A stretch of DNA of 64,000 bases, taken from NCBI GenBank assembly GCA_039545295.1, contig BCIK01000018.1, positions 1 to 64,000 of the forward strand. Reading direction: 5' to 3'. The stretch is from Udeniomyces pyricola. Taxonomy: Eukaryota; Basidiomycota; Tremellomycetes; Cystofilobasidiales; Mrakiaceae. The notes under the pieces are model-generated. The model ran no database searches, was not told where the DNA came from, and saw nothing but the letters and a program-made list of their open reading frames with translations. The translations under genes and the position numbers were made by a program. Every line of letters begins with the position of its first letter. Positions within the stretch are counted from its first letter, which is position 1. Of the stretch, positions 9,397 to 22,900 are shown in pieces.

Positions 9397-11807
9397 GAAA
9401 GAGAAGCAAACAAGTGCGGAATGGCTGGCTGGGGGATCGGGAGGAAGGGTGTGATGGTTCGAATCCAAAATCCAAAGGCCCGGACCGCGTCATAATATCG
9501 CTATACATGCATACATATATAAATGTCAACGCTTTATTTTGCAAGTTGCTGGATACACCGGTCAATTTACAGCAGGATTAGCGTCTTGGCAGATTTGCGC
9601 GCTTGCGATCTTTGTCAAATTGAGTTGAGTGCGCGAAGATAACTCATTGCAAGCCATTTATGGCACCGTCACTTGTCGAGCTTGCAGACCAGCTTGGCCG
9701 CCGGCGGCCGACCGCGTACACCGAGTGTGGATGCGCGCATGCTTGATGACGGCGTTGGGCCTCGAAGCTTGACGCAGCAATACATCGCAGAGTACAGTTC
9801 GGAACATTCATATAGGCGGGCTGGAGCAGGATACCCTGGTTGTCTTATGACACAAGGTGATTGATAGTATAAGTGACCGGCCATCCAATCTGTACGAGCG
9901 TGTCATCCTTGTGTAGGGGCAATGCTAATCTTCTCTGTATTGTTCCAATTTTATGTGTGTCCAGCCGAAGCCGGACGGATGGTAGAGGATTAGGGTACCT
10001 AGAGTACATCCAACGATGTCCTAGCTCCATCCCCAACATGACCATGAGGCACAATGGACGAGGACAAAAAGAATGGCGGGGAAGGAGCCGAGGGGGGGCG
10101 GGGCCGGTCGGACGACGGCGGGGGACCGAGCACATGGCGCTGGCGCGCTGATGCGGCGTGCTGCACCCGGGCCTTCCGAACCCCGTCCTCTGTGCCTCCG
10201 CTCTGCTTCACCACATCATCATCATCATCATCACGACCAGGGTGCAGGGTGCAGGGTGCAGAGTGCTACGTAGCGGCAGCTGACGAGAAGAAGGGGGAGG
10301 GACTGACGAGTTTCGGTGGACCGTGTTACGCCCCGTCACTGAAGTGTACGTAGTACTACACGACCGAGCAACTGTTGTTCGATGTGGGCGACAGACCGAT
10401 GGACGTCCTGTGGGGCATGTCGACGCGCCGTCAGTTTCCAGTCGCACTGTAGGGGTGTTTTCTGGGGAGTCAAGCATGACAAGAGAGGTTTGGACGTTGG
10501 ACTGCCTGTGCTTACGTGGGATGTCGCCTCCTCGTTCTACACCTTGACTGTTTTGACAGCCAGATGGTTCCTCTCCATCCTCTCCGCCTAACCCATTTAC
10601 CGACTCGATGTGCGGCATTTCGACCATACCAGCTCATATCTATCCTCTCGGTCCGTCGCCTCTGTCGCCCGACCCCACCGAGTCCATCACATGCACTGTC
10701 GCTGGGCGGCTCTCTATCCGATGCAGGGCGTCGCTCGGTCGCTGTGCATACAAGCCATTCCTCCCACCCGGTCAAGCGTGGATAGGGACAGATACGAACG
10801 GATACGGACGGATACGGACGGAACTGTCTGTGTCGAATGTGGGGGAGTGGAGTCCAACGGCATTGGAAGCGCGACAACCGACTTGCTCAGGCCAGAAACA
10901 AGAGCCGAACATGAGCCCCGATCCAGAACCAGCCACAGGTCGCTCAGGACGAGACCGTGACTGCCATAGGCGGATCTGGCGTAGGAAGAGGAAGGAACAT
11001 CAGACTGATGATGATGATGATGATGATGCTGACGGGATAGTGTCGATTTGGCTGGACGGGGATGCAGGGCAGGCAGTCAGAAGAGCTGTTGGACGAGCAG
11101 AGACGGGAGGAGAGACAGGTGGAAGTGACAGGTGGAAGTGACAGGTGGACGTTGGACACGAGATGGACCCGAAGGACTCAAAGGACATCGACATAGATGG
11201 GGGATGATGGCCAGGCACGAGGGATGGATGCACTGAGGAAACGAAGGCAGAGGGAAGAATCATACGTAAAGACTACAAGTAAACAAAGTGTTGACCAGGG
11301 CCACGTTCCCGCCCGTTCATCCCGCTCGTTCTCTGCACCGACGGCCCACTTCCTCCGCCCCCGCTGATTTTTATTTTTTTTTCTCGCTCACTTTCCTCAT
11401 GACGCTCAGCCTCAAGTTGTTTTCACATCGTGCTTGGTGCTTGGTGCTTGGTGTCGGGTGGCAGGTCATGGTCCCTATTCCTCTCCTCGTGATCGCCCCG
11501 GTCCTTTGCAATATCACTGCAACGTGCGCACACTCCTGAGTCATCTCCGACTTTCGTGGTCCTGAGTATGTATCATGTTGTAGTAGCAACCATGGTCCAG
11601 GTGGCATGATTTACCCACCACCGATCAAGGGCTAGGCATGTATCCTCAGATATCGACCCTGCAATACTTGTTGATCCACATCTGCNGAANAGACTTGCAA
11701 CATAGCCGACGCTTGGCCGACGCGACCCCCTTCAACGTTGCATGTGACATGGTCTCGTTTCAAGCGTTCATTGTGATTAGCTTTCGAAATCCAAGACGCA
11801 ATGCCAT
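9397..11807. other. Long intergenic region carrying the U6 gene
   Basis: Apart from the U6 snRNA candidate I see no supported gene. Short repeats include (ATC)n near 10214-10233, three tandem GTGCAGG units near 10240-10262 and (GAT)n at 11006-11028. Open frames here have no recognisable protein signature and no convincing splice signals. Two Ns lie at about 11686 and 11690. Confidence 0.5.
9880..9976 (-). ncRNA. U6 spliceosomal snRNA (3' end uncertain)
   Basis: The minus strand from about 9976 opens with a perfect hairpin with a TTCG loop (GTCCGGCTTCGGCTGGAC), then ATAAAATTGGAAC, the invariant ACAGAGA box with AGATTAGCA, and the internal stem-loop region CCCCTACACAAGGATGACA. This is the U6 catalytic RNA that pairs with U2 and the 5' splice site. 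Core substitutions relative to the common sequence are few. After GATGACACG the similarity stops: the usual 3' tail is not seen and there is no T run. The first TTTT on this strand is at about 9470-9467, roughly 500 nt downstream. The 3' boundary given is only the end of the recognisable core. A B-box-like element (GCTTCGAGGCC) lies near 9760-9772. An intron in the 3' part, as known in some basidiomycete yeasts, or a truncated copy are both possible. Confidence 0.85.
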
Positions 11808-13935
11808 TTAATCTCCCTCGCCAGCAACCACTCGTTCGCTGCCGCACATTCTCTCAATCGCACCCTCGTCCACTCCGTGAGTCCTGAATGCCACCCTGAC
11901 CTCTTGCCTTGTAAAGACAGGCTTCGTCGTAGACGACTCCTGCTCAAATGTCTTCAACACGTACTCCTCAAATGTGCTGCGATGTATCTCTGGGACCTAC
12001 TTATATAGTTGTACAACCCGCTCGGGGCAGACAGGTTGGAAGGGCGATCGAATTGAAATACAGGCAGACATTCGCCATGCTACGGCGTCTATATCGATGC
12101 CGCGAGAGTTGAGATGGTCCACAAACCGAATGGCCACGTGAGGGGGGGAGGACGGATGCCATGCCAATGATCTAGAAGAGAGCAATGAGCCAGAAAGTTT
12201 AGCGTAAGTATGTCTAGACATATATGATGTACACTTTGCCTTCCCTTCTGCCATGCTCAACCCAATCTCGAATGTCGACCCGCCCTCGAAGCATCAATGA
12301 AGATCCGCAGGACCACAGTCTCAGCGCCAAACATACTTTTTCTACGGTCCAGTTGCCCAAGCTTATGCTTTCGCAGACGATCAGATCTGCCAAGAGGCCC
12401 GTTTGCGAAGGGGCCGCCGGTGAGGAACGCTTACCGACAGTCTGGGCAAGCAAGTGGAGCGTCTTCTCAGACGAAAACTTGGGAAACTCGTCGACAAGGG
12501 CTAAAACGGTCGCAGCTAATGTATATAAGGAATCGTTGTCTTTGGACCCAGCCTGCGACACCTTCAGATCAGGGTCAGATTCGATGGCTAGGTTCATTAG
12601 CTGTCCATAAGCTAAAACGTAGAGCTGCGACAAAAAGCTTGAGGCGATCCTGATCTGATCCGGTGATGACGAAGAAGCGAGTGAAGACAGGATGGGTGAG
12701 AGGAAGCGAAGCGCGAATCGAGGTTCGACTTGACGTTTCCGTAAGGATCCAACGTAACGATCTACAACGTCCTGAAGTTGGTAGACGAGGAGCAATTGAG
12801 AAAGACAAAGACGATGAAAAAGAAGGCTAGAGAAGTCGAGGCGAATTGAGCGTCAAAGAAAATCAATGGAAACCAACGGAAAGCGGCCCATACAGCATCA
12901 GAGTGCACGCAACGTGCAACAGCAGACTCGAGTGGACGAAGCACTGAAGAGCACTCAGACTTGTTGGCTCCATATCGTGATAGGTCCCATACTGTGACAG
13001 CAACCAACAGCATCACGTACTGGCTGTTCGTAGCTGTGATGGACCGCCATGTTCGCCTTCTTGCCATCATCTACCACTTTCCCGCCCGGCTGAGTCATCC
13101 TCTCCTCCCTTGCCTCGTTCTGCAGCTTCTGGACCAAGAGATGAGCTTCCTCCCAGTCTTCTGTTTCTCCCAACAGGTTCAACTGACACACTCTGACGAC
13201 CTGATCCATCTCCTCTCTAGTTTCCGTTGGGATCCCTGGGTCGCGCAGTATGCCCTCCCAAAAGTCTCGATATACGACATACGACTCGTGCAGCTGGGTC
13301 TTGAGTTCGGGCGATAAGGGTGGTCTGTTTTCATATCTGGACGCCTGCTTGTACAGCATAACTTCTTTGGTGTATTTGCGAAGAACTTTGACGATATGGT
13401 CGTAGACGACTTGGCCGCGCAGCGAGCGGAGTCTGAGCGCTTGCAGAAAGGTGGTAAGCGAGGCTTGGAGGAAGCTCAGAGGGTCGGCTAAAATTTGAGT
13501 GCAGCGGCTTGAACCGACTTGATGTTTTGATCGATCAAGGCATCCGAGAGGCTGGTCGATGCCTCTCTAGGTGGGGAAGAAGTAGACTCGACGGGGTTGA
13601 GCGCGTTGAGCGTATTGAGCACGACGAGCCGGCACGTGGCTCGGAAGGGAAGAGTCACCAAGGAGGTATGAGCCGTTGCGATCTGGGGTTAGGAAGCGGT
13701 TGTTGTGATGGATCGGAGGCCAGGTCGGATGGGCGCCGGAGTGATGGACTAGAGAGCAGATGAAGGGGAAGAAGGTGGACGCCGAACGGAGGCGAGATGC
13801 TTAGCGGGCCAAGGTTGCCCGGCAATGATGAGACCTGGATGAAGATGGAACGTGTGTGTGAGAATATGCGTAAAGGATGTCGCTTGTGAACGTGTGGATG
13901 GCAAGATGATACTCACATGATATTTCCGACATGGT
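11808..13935 (-). pseudogene. Unrecognised helical protein gene with apparent frameshift and in-frame stop
   Basis: I do not recognise the family. Coding segments: about 13021..13660 (RATCRLVVLNTLNALNP onward, then ADPLSFLQASLTTFLQAL and DFWEGILRDPGIPTETREEM), 12233..12771 (DVVDRYVGSLRKRQVEPRF onward) and 11808..12171. The product would be mostly alpha-helical and soluble. Splices CAG-CCA|gtacgt to TTCAG|GAC and GT|gtacat to TAG|A keep phase. Two defects are seen: near 13490 the frame must shift by one base beside an AAA/TTTT tract to join QAAAL to ADPLSF, and at 11997-11999 an in-frame TAG separates RVVQLYK from VPEIHRSTFEEYVLKTFEQ, which continues in the same frame to a TAA at 11808. Either a decaying gene, sequence errors, or very short introns. 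The 5' end is unsettled; an ATG at 13935 (MSEIS, followed by gtgagt) is one candidate. Confidence 0.5.
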
Positions 13936-14863
13936 GACCGGCCGGACGGTGGGACGCAGAACCCAAATATCATCACAGCATCATATACACGACTGTCGAC
14001 TCGGCTGGTGGTCCGACCTGCGAAGTGGACGTCTGATGGTCCACGTCCTCGAACTGTCAAATTTTCGTCCGGAGTAAAACTGTTTATATACATTTGTAGG
14101 GTCTTCAGCACCCAGCAGCTGGATAACAGCAAGTGGTATTCAGAAAGCTGGCTGTTATAACTCGAAAGTTGACCCTTTAATTTAATGTCATCTGGGCGAT
14201 TCCCTGGCGGCGCGTGGACAGAGTACGTGCATGATGACCGCTGGAACGCTGGATCCAAGTGAGCCAAACCAACCGGTTGCGCCTCCTTGATGTCCCCTTA
14301 AGATTGTTTCGTATTCATGTGCAAGGGTTAACGCAAGACTGTGATATTTTAATTGAGTCTGTGTAATTGCTATTTGCAAACTACCACCACAAACTCCTCT
14401 TCTGCTTGCAGTCGAGGGAATATTTGCCCATACCGTGAGAGCGGTTCAATCTTTTGCTGTCTCATTCTTTTTGCTGTCTTTTTGTTTGTTTGTTTGTTTC
14501 TTTTCCTCCATCAACTCAACTCTATGAACGGTTAGGGTCAGGATTGGGACGGTTAAAAACTCAAGTTTCCCCAATGACAAACCTCCCAGTTTTGATTTCC
14601 CCACAACGTAGGTCTGGGATCCTATAGTCTGGATGCCATTTTTTTTTTTTTTCAAGTCGAAACTAACCGGAAAACAGATATCATCATGTCACCTTGCCTT
14701 CCACCATATGTTCCGCAACGTACGTCCCCTCTGCTATCGCCTTTGCTTTGCATTCTGCAGCTTTTCTCCCTTTCCCTTCACCTTGACGTTCTACATCCGA
14801 CTCCTCCTTCGTTCCTGCAGACCGAACTCAGCAGGAATATATATATGTCTTTATATACAGACT
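13936..14863. other. Intergenic region between unknown gene and adenylate kinase 3' end
   Basis: No supported ORF. Contains T-rich stretches (14460-14510, 14640-14652) and C/T-rich sequence up to the adenylate kinase stop codon. Confidence 0.5.
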
Positions 14864-16624
<1,761 letters not shown>

Positions 16625-17018
16625 GATGAATGGAAAGAAAGCTAGGAGGAAGGGAAGGATGGAGGAGAAGACGGTTTGGAAGAGATGCCTCGATGGCTTC
16701 GTTCGTTCGTTCGAGAGGACTGATCAAGCCAAACCCCACTTTGTCGCGCGCATGTATGCTGCTGCATGTTAGAATATACATGCATAAATATATATGTGTA
16801 TATATATATCGACCGTCTCAAAACAACTCGCAACATTCAAATCATCTCATAGACACTTGTATATGTGGGACGGACGTGCAAACAGCATATATACACACAG
16901 ATCGCAAGTACAAGCAATACAAAACAACGAAACAAAACAAAACACAACGCCCATCATTCGACTCGGCCTCAACGCCCCAGCGCCGGCGACTCGTCGACGA
17001 ATAGACATGCATGCAATC
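16625..17018. other. Intergenic region upstream of adenylate kinase
   Basis: Adenylate kinase promoter side and 3' UTR of the next minus-strand gene. TA-rich patch with a short (TA)n run at about 16787-16810; no gene seen. Confidence 0.5.
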
Positions 17019-18524
17019 TCACTCGCTCACCCCAATCACCCCAACGACCGCCTCTCGGCGACTCGCCTGCGGCGTCACCAACGATATTTCTTCACGACTC
17101 TTCCAGCCGTACCCGTTGGGTCCCCCACCGCTTCTACCGAACCGCGTCCAGAACTGAGCCCTCCGTCCAATCTCACCACCGTCCTGTCCGCCGACAGCGA
17201 GTCCCTCGACTTTCGCGAATTTGTCCCTCGCAGAAACGCGTTGAGGAGCATCTTGGTGCAAAGTCTCGCTATCTACGACCACACCGAGAGACGCAATAGA
17301 AGGGGAGCGAGCGGCGTCGACCCAATCGTGCTCGAGCCCTTCGTCCTCGAGATCTTGAGCGCGGATGCTTCGGACAAAGCCAGACGGTGAAGGTGCCACA
17401 GCATCGGCGAAATTGACAGACGGCTTGGTAAAGCCTTTGAACAATGGATTAGGGGCAAGGTAGGAAGGGTGAGTGATGTCCTCGTTGTGATCGAGCGGGC
17501 CGAGAGGTGGCCGAGCCGGGAGAGATGAAGGTGAATGGCGAGTGTAGGTGGGAGCGAGTGATGCGAGGGGATGCGAGGCTGGGTTGGCTAGGATACCCGT
17601 CGAAGCCACGTGAGATGGGGATGAGCTAGGGTAGCCGAGGAGCGAGGTGAAGAGGAACACGACACAGACCCAGAATGTGACGACCAGAGCAGCATTACCC
17701 ATGCGATGGGCAGACGAGATCGCCGACGTAGGATGGGGGACGCACGTTGTCGAGGTACATGAATCTTCGATTCGTGAGGGGGTAGGCGAGGGGAAAAACA
17801 GTCGTTGGATGGCGATGCGAGTCTGGGGCAGGACAAAGAAGGGTTGGGTTGCTACGTCGCCGACGAGGGGAGTGTCGACCAAGGCCGAATTGGGAGAACG
17901 CTGGGTTCTAGGAACAATACTATCTGTGTCCTCGTCGCCCGTTGTGTATCGCAGATGGGTACCCTTTTTGTTTCCAAAGCTATTGCCGCTGCTGATGCGA
18001 GCTTTGGCGTCAGTCCAACTCGGCCCAGCCGACTTCGCGCCGTCCTCGAACCAACCCCTGCCACCAGAGCGACCCATTCCAAGCATAGAGCGACCCTTGG
18101 GACTGTTCTTAACGCCTCCTGCCTTGCGCTGCCGAGGGCTGGCGACGAACTGACCAGGCGTTAGCTGCGGTGAGAATGAGGTCGTCCCAGCCATTGTAGG
18201 CGTCTTGGGCAGTGGGAGCGCGTCAAGCGTGGTGGTGTTGGTAGAGTAAGGTGGAGGAAGTGGTTCGTCGTTGCTGTCGGTTGGGTCGGGTGACATGCGA
18301 TAGCTCGAGACAGTCGTCGTGCTGGTGGTGGTGATGCTCGTCGTCATGGTCGCAACAGGCGAACTGATCGTTGGGGAATCAAACGCCATTGTCGAAGGGA
18401 ATACGCCAAAAGATAAGGTAGTGTAGACAGTGCCGTCGGCGTCTTGGGTGAAGAACTTGCTGGATTCCGAGGTAGTGCGGGTGCGCGTGCGAGTGCGGGT
18501 GCGAGTCCTTACGTGAGCGGGCAT
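17019..18524 (-). CDS. Ser/Thr-rich single-pass membrane protein, function unknown
   Basis: One long open exon of 501 residues from the ATG at 18524 to TGA at 17019. I do not recognise it. It is rich in Ser, Thr and Pro, with basic patches (RQRKAGGVKNSPKGR), and has one clear hydrophobic segment (LVVTFWVCVVFLFTSLLGY, about residues 276-294). The C-terminal region is mixed charged (RAQDLEDEGLEHDW, REEISLVTPQASRREAVV). No signal peptide, so type II topology is likely. The 5' end is open: an alternative start at 18631 (MSMPVPTVPHPF) could splice at CTCAC|gtaagg to CCAG|CAAGTTC in phase, removing the Arg-Thr repeat encoded by a GTGCGn repeat at about 18475-18510. Confidence 0.6.
   Translation of the reverse strand: MPAHVRTRTRTRTRTRTTSESSKFFTQDADGTVYTTLSFGVFPSTMAFDSPTISSPVATMTTSITTTSTTTVSSYRMSPDPTDSNDEPLPPPYSTNTTTLDALPLPKTPTMAGTTSFSPQLTPGQFVASPRQRKAGGVKNSPKGRSMLGMGRSGGRGWFEDGAKSAGPSWTDAKARISSGNSFGNKKGTHLRYTTGDEDTDSIVPRTQRSPNSALVDTPLVGDVATQPFFVLPQTRIAIQRLFFPSPTPSRIEDSCTSTTCVPHPTSAISSAHRMGNAALVVTFWVCVVFLFTSLLGYPSSSPSHVASTGILANPASHPLASLAPTYTRHSPSSLPARPPLGPLDHNEDITHPSYLAPNPLFKGFTKPSVNFADAVAPSPSGFVRSIRAQDLEDEGLEHDWVDAARSPSIASLGVVVDSETLHQDAPQRVSARDKFAKVEGLAVGGQDGGEIGRRAQFWTRFGRSGGGPNGYGWKSREEISLVTPQASRREAVVGVIGVSE
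18475..18510. repeat. GC-rich tandem GTGCG(A/G/C) repeat
   Basis: About six imperfect 6-nt units. It would encode an Arg-Thr repeat near the start of the membrane protein, or lie in a 55-nt intron under the alternative model. Confidence 0.7.
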
Positions 18525-18631
18525 GCTGGTGGTAGCAGGGAGGATAATCGCAGGGTGACAGTGGCTAGATACTGATGTGGAGCTTGGTGTGCTTGAAAAG
18601 GATGAGGCACGGTCGGGACGGGCATCGACAT

Positions 18632-19854
18632 GATCCAAAATAAGTTGAGGTTGAGGGTAACGTTTGAAGAGGGAAGCAAAGGGGTGGTATGACAGACGAT
18701 CAACATTAACATCCGCGCATCGAGCGACTGAGCAACAACGCGGTCGGTCACCGCCGAACCGAGCGACCGGTATCCAAACTGAACACTCGCAGAAAGGCCA
18801 GACTCACAAGTAGGCCTAGGTTTAGCGTGTATTCAGAGATAATGGTAGTATAGCCGGGATGTGTAAGAAGAGGATAGTATTGTCGGAAAGCAGTTGGTGG
18901 TTGGTGTTGAGAGAGAAGTTGGCAAATGTGAATGACTGAGCGGGAAGGAGAAAGGCGGGAAAGGGGGAAAACAAAGTGGCTGGGCTGGGTGGAAACTTGG
19001 GCCGCATGACAACTAGGGCCGCAATGAAAAAGAAAGCAGGGCAAGTAAATACAATCCATGTGGGTCAGATTCTAAATGTCAAATGAGAACAACAACGATG
19101 TATGCCGTCGCGATCGCCACCATTATCAATACTTCCGATGCCGTATCGGCCGGCGTATCAGAGTATAGAAGGATTACGGATTAAAGTATACATGTCGAAC
19201 TAGGTGGTCGTTCATGATAATCAAATCGATCTGCAAACGTTCGACGGACGGGCGCCAGCGCCGGTCGCTACACGCCATACAGCCAGTATGTGTTCGATCA
19301 CGTATTTACGTAGATCTGCGCTGTATCTGGCTTTAAGGCTGGAAGGGACATCTCTGATGCGGCCAAACCTTCACGGAGACAAGAGACAAGAAGGAAAAAT
19401 AATCACCGGAAGAATACGTCTGCCGACCAGGCCGATCAAAGACAATATGCAAGCTTCAGGTTGGACGAGGCCTTGGTTGGAGTCGCTAGTGAAGACATTG
19501 AGGAATCACATGCGCATGGTAGCCGGGCGTAACGCGTACCGATCGCACGATCTATGCACCCATTATGATCGATCTCCGGTCGATATGATAGATGGTCTGG
19601 TACATCATTGCGATATCCGATCGCCACCGCGTTGAGCACGGGCCCAAGCAGTAGCCAAGATGGAATGTGGGCGTGCGGAAAAGCGATCCCTTTCAGCGCT
19701 TTTGCAAGCTTCCATAAACTTGCATTTGCTGCAGGTTCTGTTGATGTCACACTCATGAACGGACTGAATCCTCAACGTCCTACGCGCCGCGCCTCACCAC
19801 AAACTTACGCTTCTGCACATGCATTTGCTCCATTTGCTCACTCTCATGCTCGAG

Positions 19855-19890
<36 letters not shown>

Positions 19891-19965
19891 CCCCCCCCCG
19901 TTCTTTCCATGGCAAACGAACAGAAGACAGACGAGGGTAGCCCCAACCACCCAGGATAAGACTGC
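18632..19965. other. Intergenic region
   Basis: No recognisable gene. Right part ends in the poly-C tract and the 3' flank of the Rrn6-like gene; left part holds the promoter of the membrane-protein gene. Confidence 0.5.
19855..19899. repeat. Poly-C tract (45 nt, one G)
   Basis: 34-35 C, one G, then nine C, about 65 bp beyond the stop codon of the Rrn6-like gene. On that gene's strand it is a G-run that could form a G-quadruplex in the 3' UTR. Confidence 0.9.
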
Positions 19966-22900
19966 TCAGAATCCCCCAATACGTTTCTTTGGACCTTTCT
20001 TGGCCTTTCCACCTATCCCTCCGCTACTGTTCGTGCTTGCGAGATTTTGCCGACCTCCAAAAGGCCCGGGCATGACCTGCGTGCTCACGGACCCACTCCC
20101 GTGGTCCTGAGACGAATAGTCAATCATGGGCCTGGCACCACCGATGTAGGGCGAAGACGCAACGTGGTTCGCCCTCGCCCGCTGGGGAAGAGGAAGCGAT
20201 TCGCCTGCGTTGTAGGAGGCTGAGGGAGGGAAACGTCGTTTGATGGGCGAGGAAGGGATGCCGACAGGTTGGGACGAAGGTTGACTCTGGGAGGGGTACG
20301 GGTGTTGAGAGGTCGATGGGTATTGCGAAGACGGTGGAGGTTGCGAGGACGAAGGTGGGTGAGAGAATTGAGAAGACGTAAGCGGTGGGAGGAGAGGTTC
20401 TGAGGAAGCAGGTGGAAAGGAAGTGAATTTAAAGGTCGGAAGAGTTTGGGATATGGCTTGCGAAAAGCGTTGGCTCGAATGTGGACGACGCTGTGAAGAC
20501 GGCGGCGGCTGGGATAACTGAAGGACAGGAGGTCTTTGAGATTGACTCAAAGGTGGGTAATAGGTCGACGGCTGAGAGGATTGCAGTACAGGGGCCCGCT
20601 GGCTTTGCGATAATAAGCGTTGGGATACCGCCGCGGCCTGAGACGCACTCGCTCCATGTCGAGACGATCCAGCATGGTCGGATGTGCGAAGATCAACGTG
20701 GCGATAGTCGGCTGGGTCTTCGCCGACAATCCATTGGCTGGCGAGCGAGCGAGCGGTAGCGTCTCCACCAAGCGATGTGACACCTCGTTGGCTCGCCTCC
20801 GCTTTGAGGACTGGCTTGAAGAAGCTGAAATGTAACGCTGGCGCATGGTCCGTCAAGGCATCATCGCGACCCGAGATGGAGAGGGCTTGAGTGGCCCGCT
20901 CAAGCTCGTCATCATGATCCAAGGGAGAAGGTGGAAGGATTGGATCGGGACTAAGAACGTGCGTGGATAGAACAAGGTCGAGGGCGAGGATATCGATGGA
21001 TTCGGACGCGGCGCGGACGGCATCAGGTTGGTTAGAGCGGAAGGGTTCAAGATTGTGAGTTGTATGAAGAGATGCAGAGAGGCTGGATGGCGAAGACAAA
21101 TCAAATGAGGACATATGCGAGAGTGACGGGATAGATGTGGTCAAGGACGAAGTGAAGCTGGTCCTGGAGGGAGCGAGAGATTGGGCCGAGGGGAGATGTG
21201 GTTGGAGCAAGGCGAGGGCACCAGCTTGTGGCCGAAGAGGAGGAAGTGGTACGAGGAAATCGGATCGAGTAGTGAATGATTCCGGGCGAGTAAATAGGGC
21301 AAGATCTCGAGACAAAACCATTCGATCGAGGGGTGCCTCCATATTACGAAGGTATGCAGACATATCGCTGCACGTCTTAAGAATGGACTCGGTCGAAGGC
21401 GGAGAACCAAACTCGCGGCAAGTCGTCGGCGTGCGAAAGAAGTCTTGAAATAGCGACAAACATACGCAGTGAGCTCATCTGTGGATCCAGAATGCATGAT
21501 ACATGAGACCGAAAAGAAAGCGCCGAACTCACCCTCATACTCAGCGCGGAGATCAACGGTGCGCTTGGCCTTCAGTCCGTCCTGCTCCACAGCGTCAGCC
21601 TGCGTGAAAAGCCCTCGATTTGCCCGGTCGGCCATCCGTTTCATTTCTGGAGTCCACTGGTAACCCCTTTCGAGTTCACCTCGCCTTCTTCCACCCTTGG
21701 CTTTCCACGCGGACCTCGAAGCCTCGACGTCGTCATCTAGGTCTGCGACCGCCGCAGACGAGGACGACGTCGGCATTCCGAGCTTTCGGAGCGAAACAGA
21801 GCCGAGCGTAGACAGCTCAAAGAGAGAAATGTCGGACAATGCAGGTGGATGGATGGGGTGGCGAAAAACAGCGGTACCTGCACGCGTAAACGTCGATTCC
21901 GACGAGACATGCGATCGTGTTGAAGGGGAAGGTGGGAGGTCCAACAGGTAAGGTGTGTGTAGGGAGTGAGCGGCTGCCGTCCGAGATCCTGGTGAGATGG
22001 TGTAGGCGGTGAGGAAGGGTGTCTGACGTGAGCCGAGAAGAGTGGTGGTGACTGCAAGAAACCAATGGGCGACGGTAAGCATGAACGTTGCGACAGATGA
22101 CATGGCAATTTATAACGGGACGTGAATGGAGGATACCGCGAACGCACCATCATCAGATTCGAAGCTTGTCATCTCCAGGCTGCGGTCAAAAGCTCTGCGA
22201 TGATCAAAGCTAAGGACGACTCTTCCTGGCATCCGGATGTCAACCCAACTGATGGCTTCCGTACTGGCAAACCCAACGAGAGGATGCCTGAACCCATCTG
22301 AAGACGAGGCCTGCTTCTGGTCGAGCGAAGTGAGAAAGGCAGAGGTGGGAGAGATGTCGTACAAGAGGGACGACAGCGAGCGGTCGACGCGAAGATCGAA
22401 CAGATGAAGCCGCTTGGCAGAGAGGCGGAGAGCAGTCGCAGACGTTTGGGCGTACGCAACGCGATGGAACTCTCGAGGAGTAGAAAGAAGCGGATCCGAC
22501 CCAGAGACATGGTTGAAGGGATGATGAAGCCTGAGATGAAGTAAGGCAGGTACCACAAGCTGTCAGTGAGTCCTTCTCAGTGGATACAGTTGCATGCGAG
22601 GACCCATATCGAGGAGGACGACTCACAGCTTCTCTTGTTTGGTATCCCATTCCCAGACATCCCCCTGATCGTCGACAATGAGTGCCTTGCCGGCCTCCCA
22701 CGGAGAAAACGCGACGTCCATGTGTTGCCTTGCCATCGTGTCGTCGCGGGTGACTGGCGCACCAAGCTCCTCCGGTATCACGGGTAAGAGAGTCGCAACA
22801 TCTTGTGAGGGTGGAAGTGAGAGGGAGAGAAAGGATGTCGAGGAGCAAGTTCGGACGGCGAGATGGGGCTCTAAATCGCTCACGGGTAAGAACACCGGCA

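Noticed and set aside
9420..9480. GGTTCGAATCC, a perfect B-box word, as part of a tRNA gene on the plus strand
   Set aside because: The T stem has only three pairs and no matching acceptor, D or anticodon arms can be drawn from the 75 nt upstream.
10054..11263. Several frames of 70-180 residues on both strands between U6 and the broken gene
   Set aside because: Composition is driven by short repeats, there are no family motifs, and no splice pattern extends them.
17019..18638. 539-residue reading frame starting at 18638
   Set aside because: Its first codon is TTG. The first ATG in that frame is at 18524; the upstream ATG at 18631 is in another frame and would need a splice.
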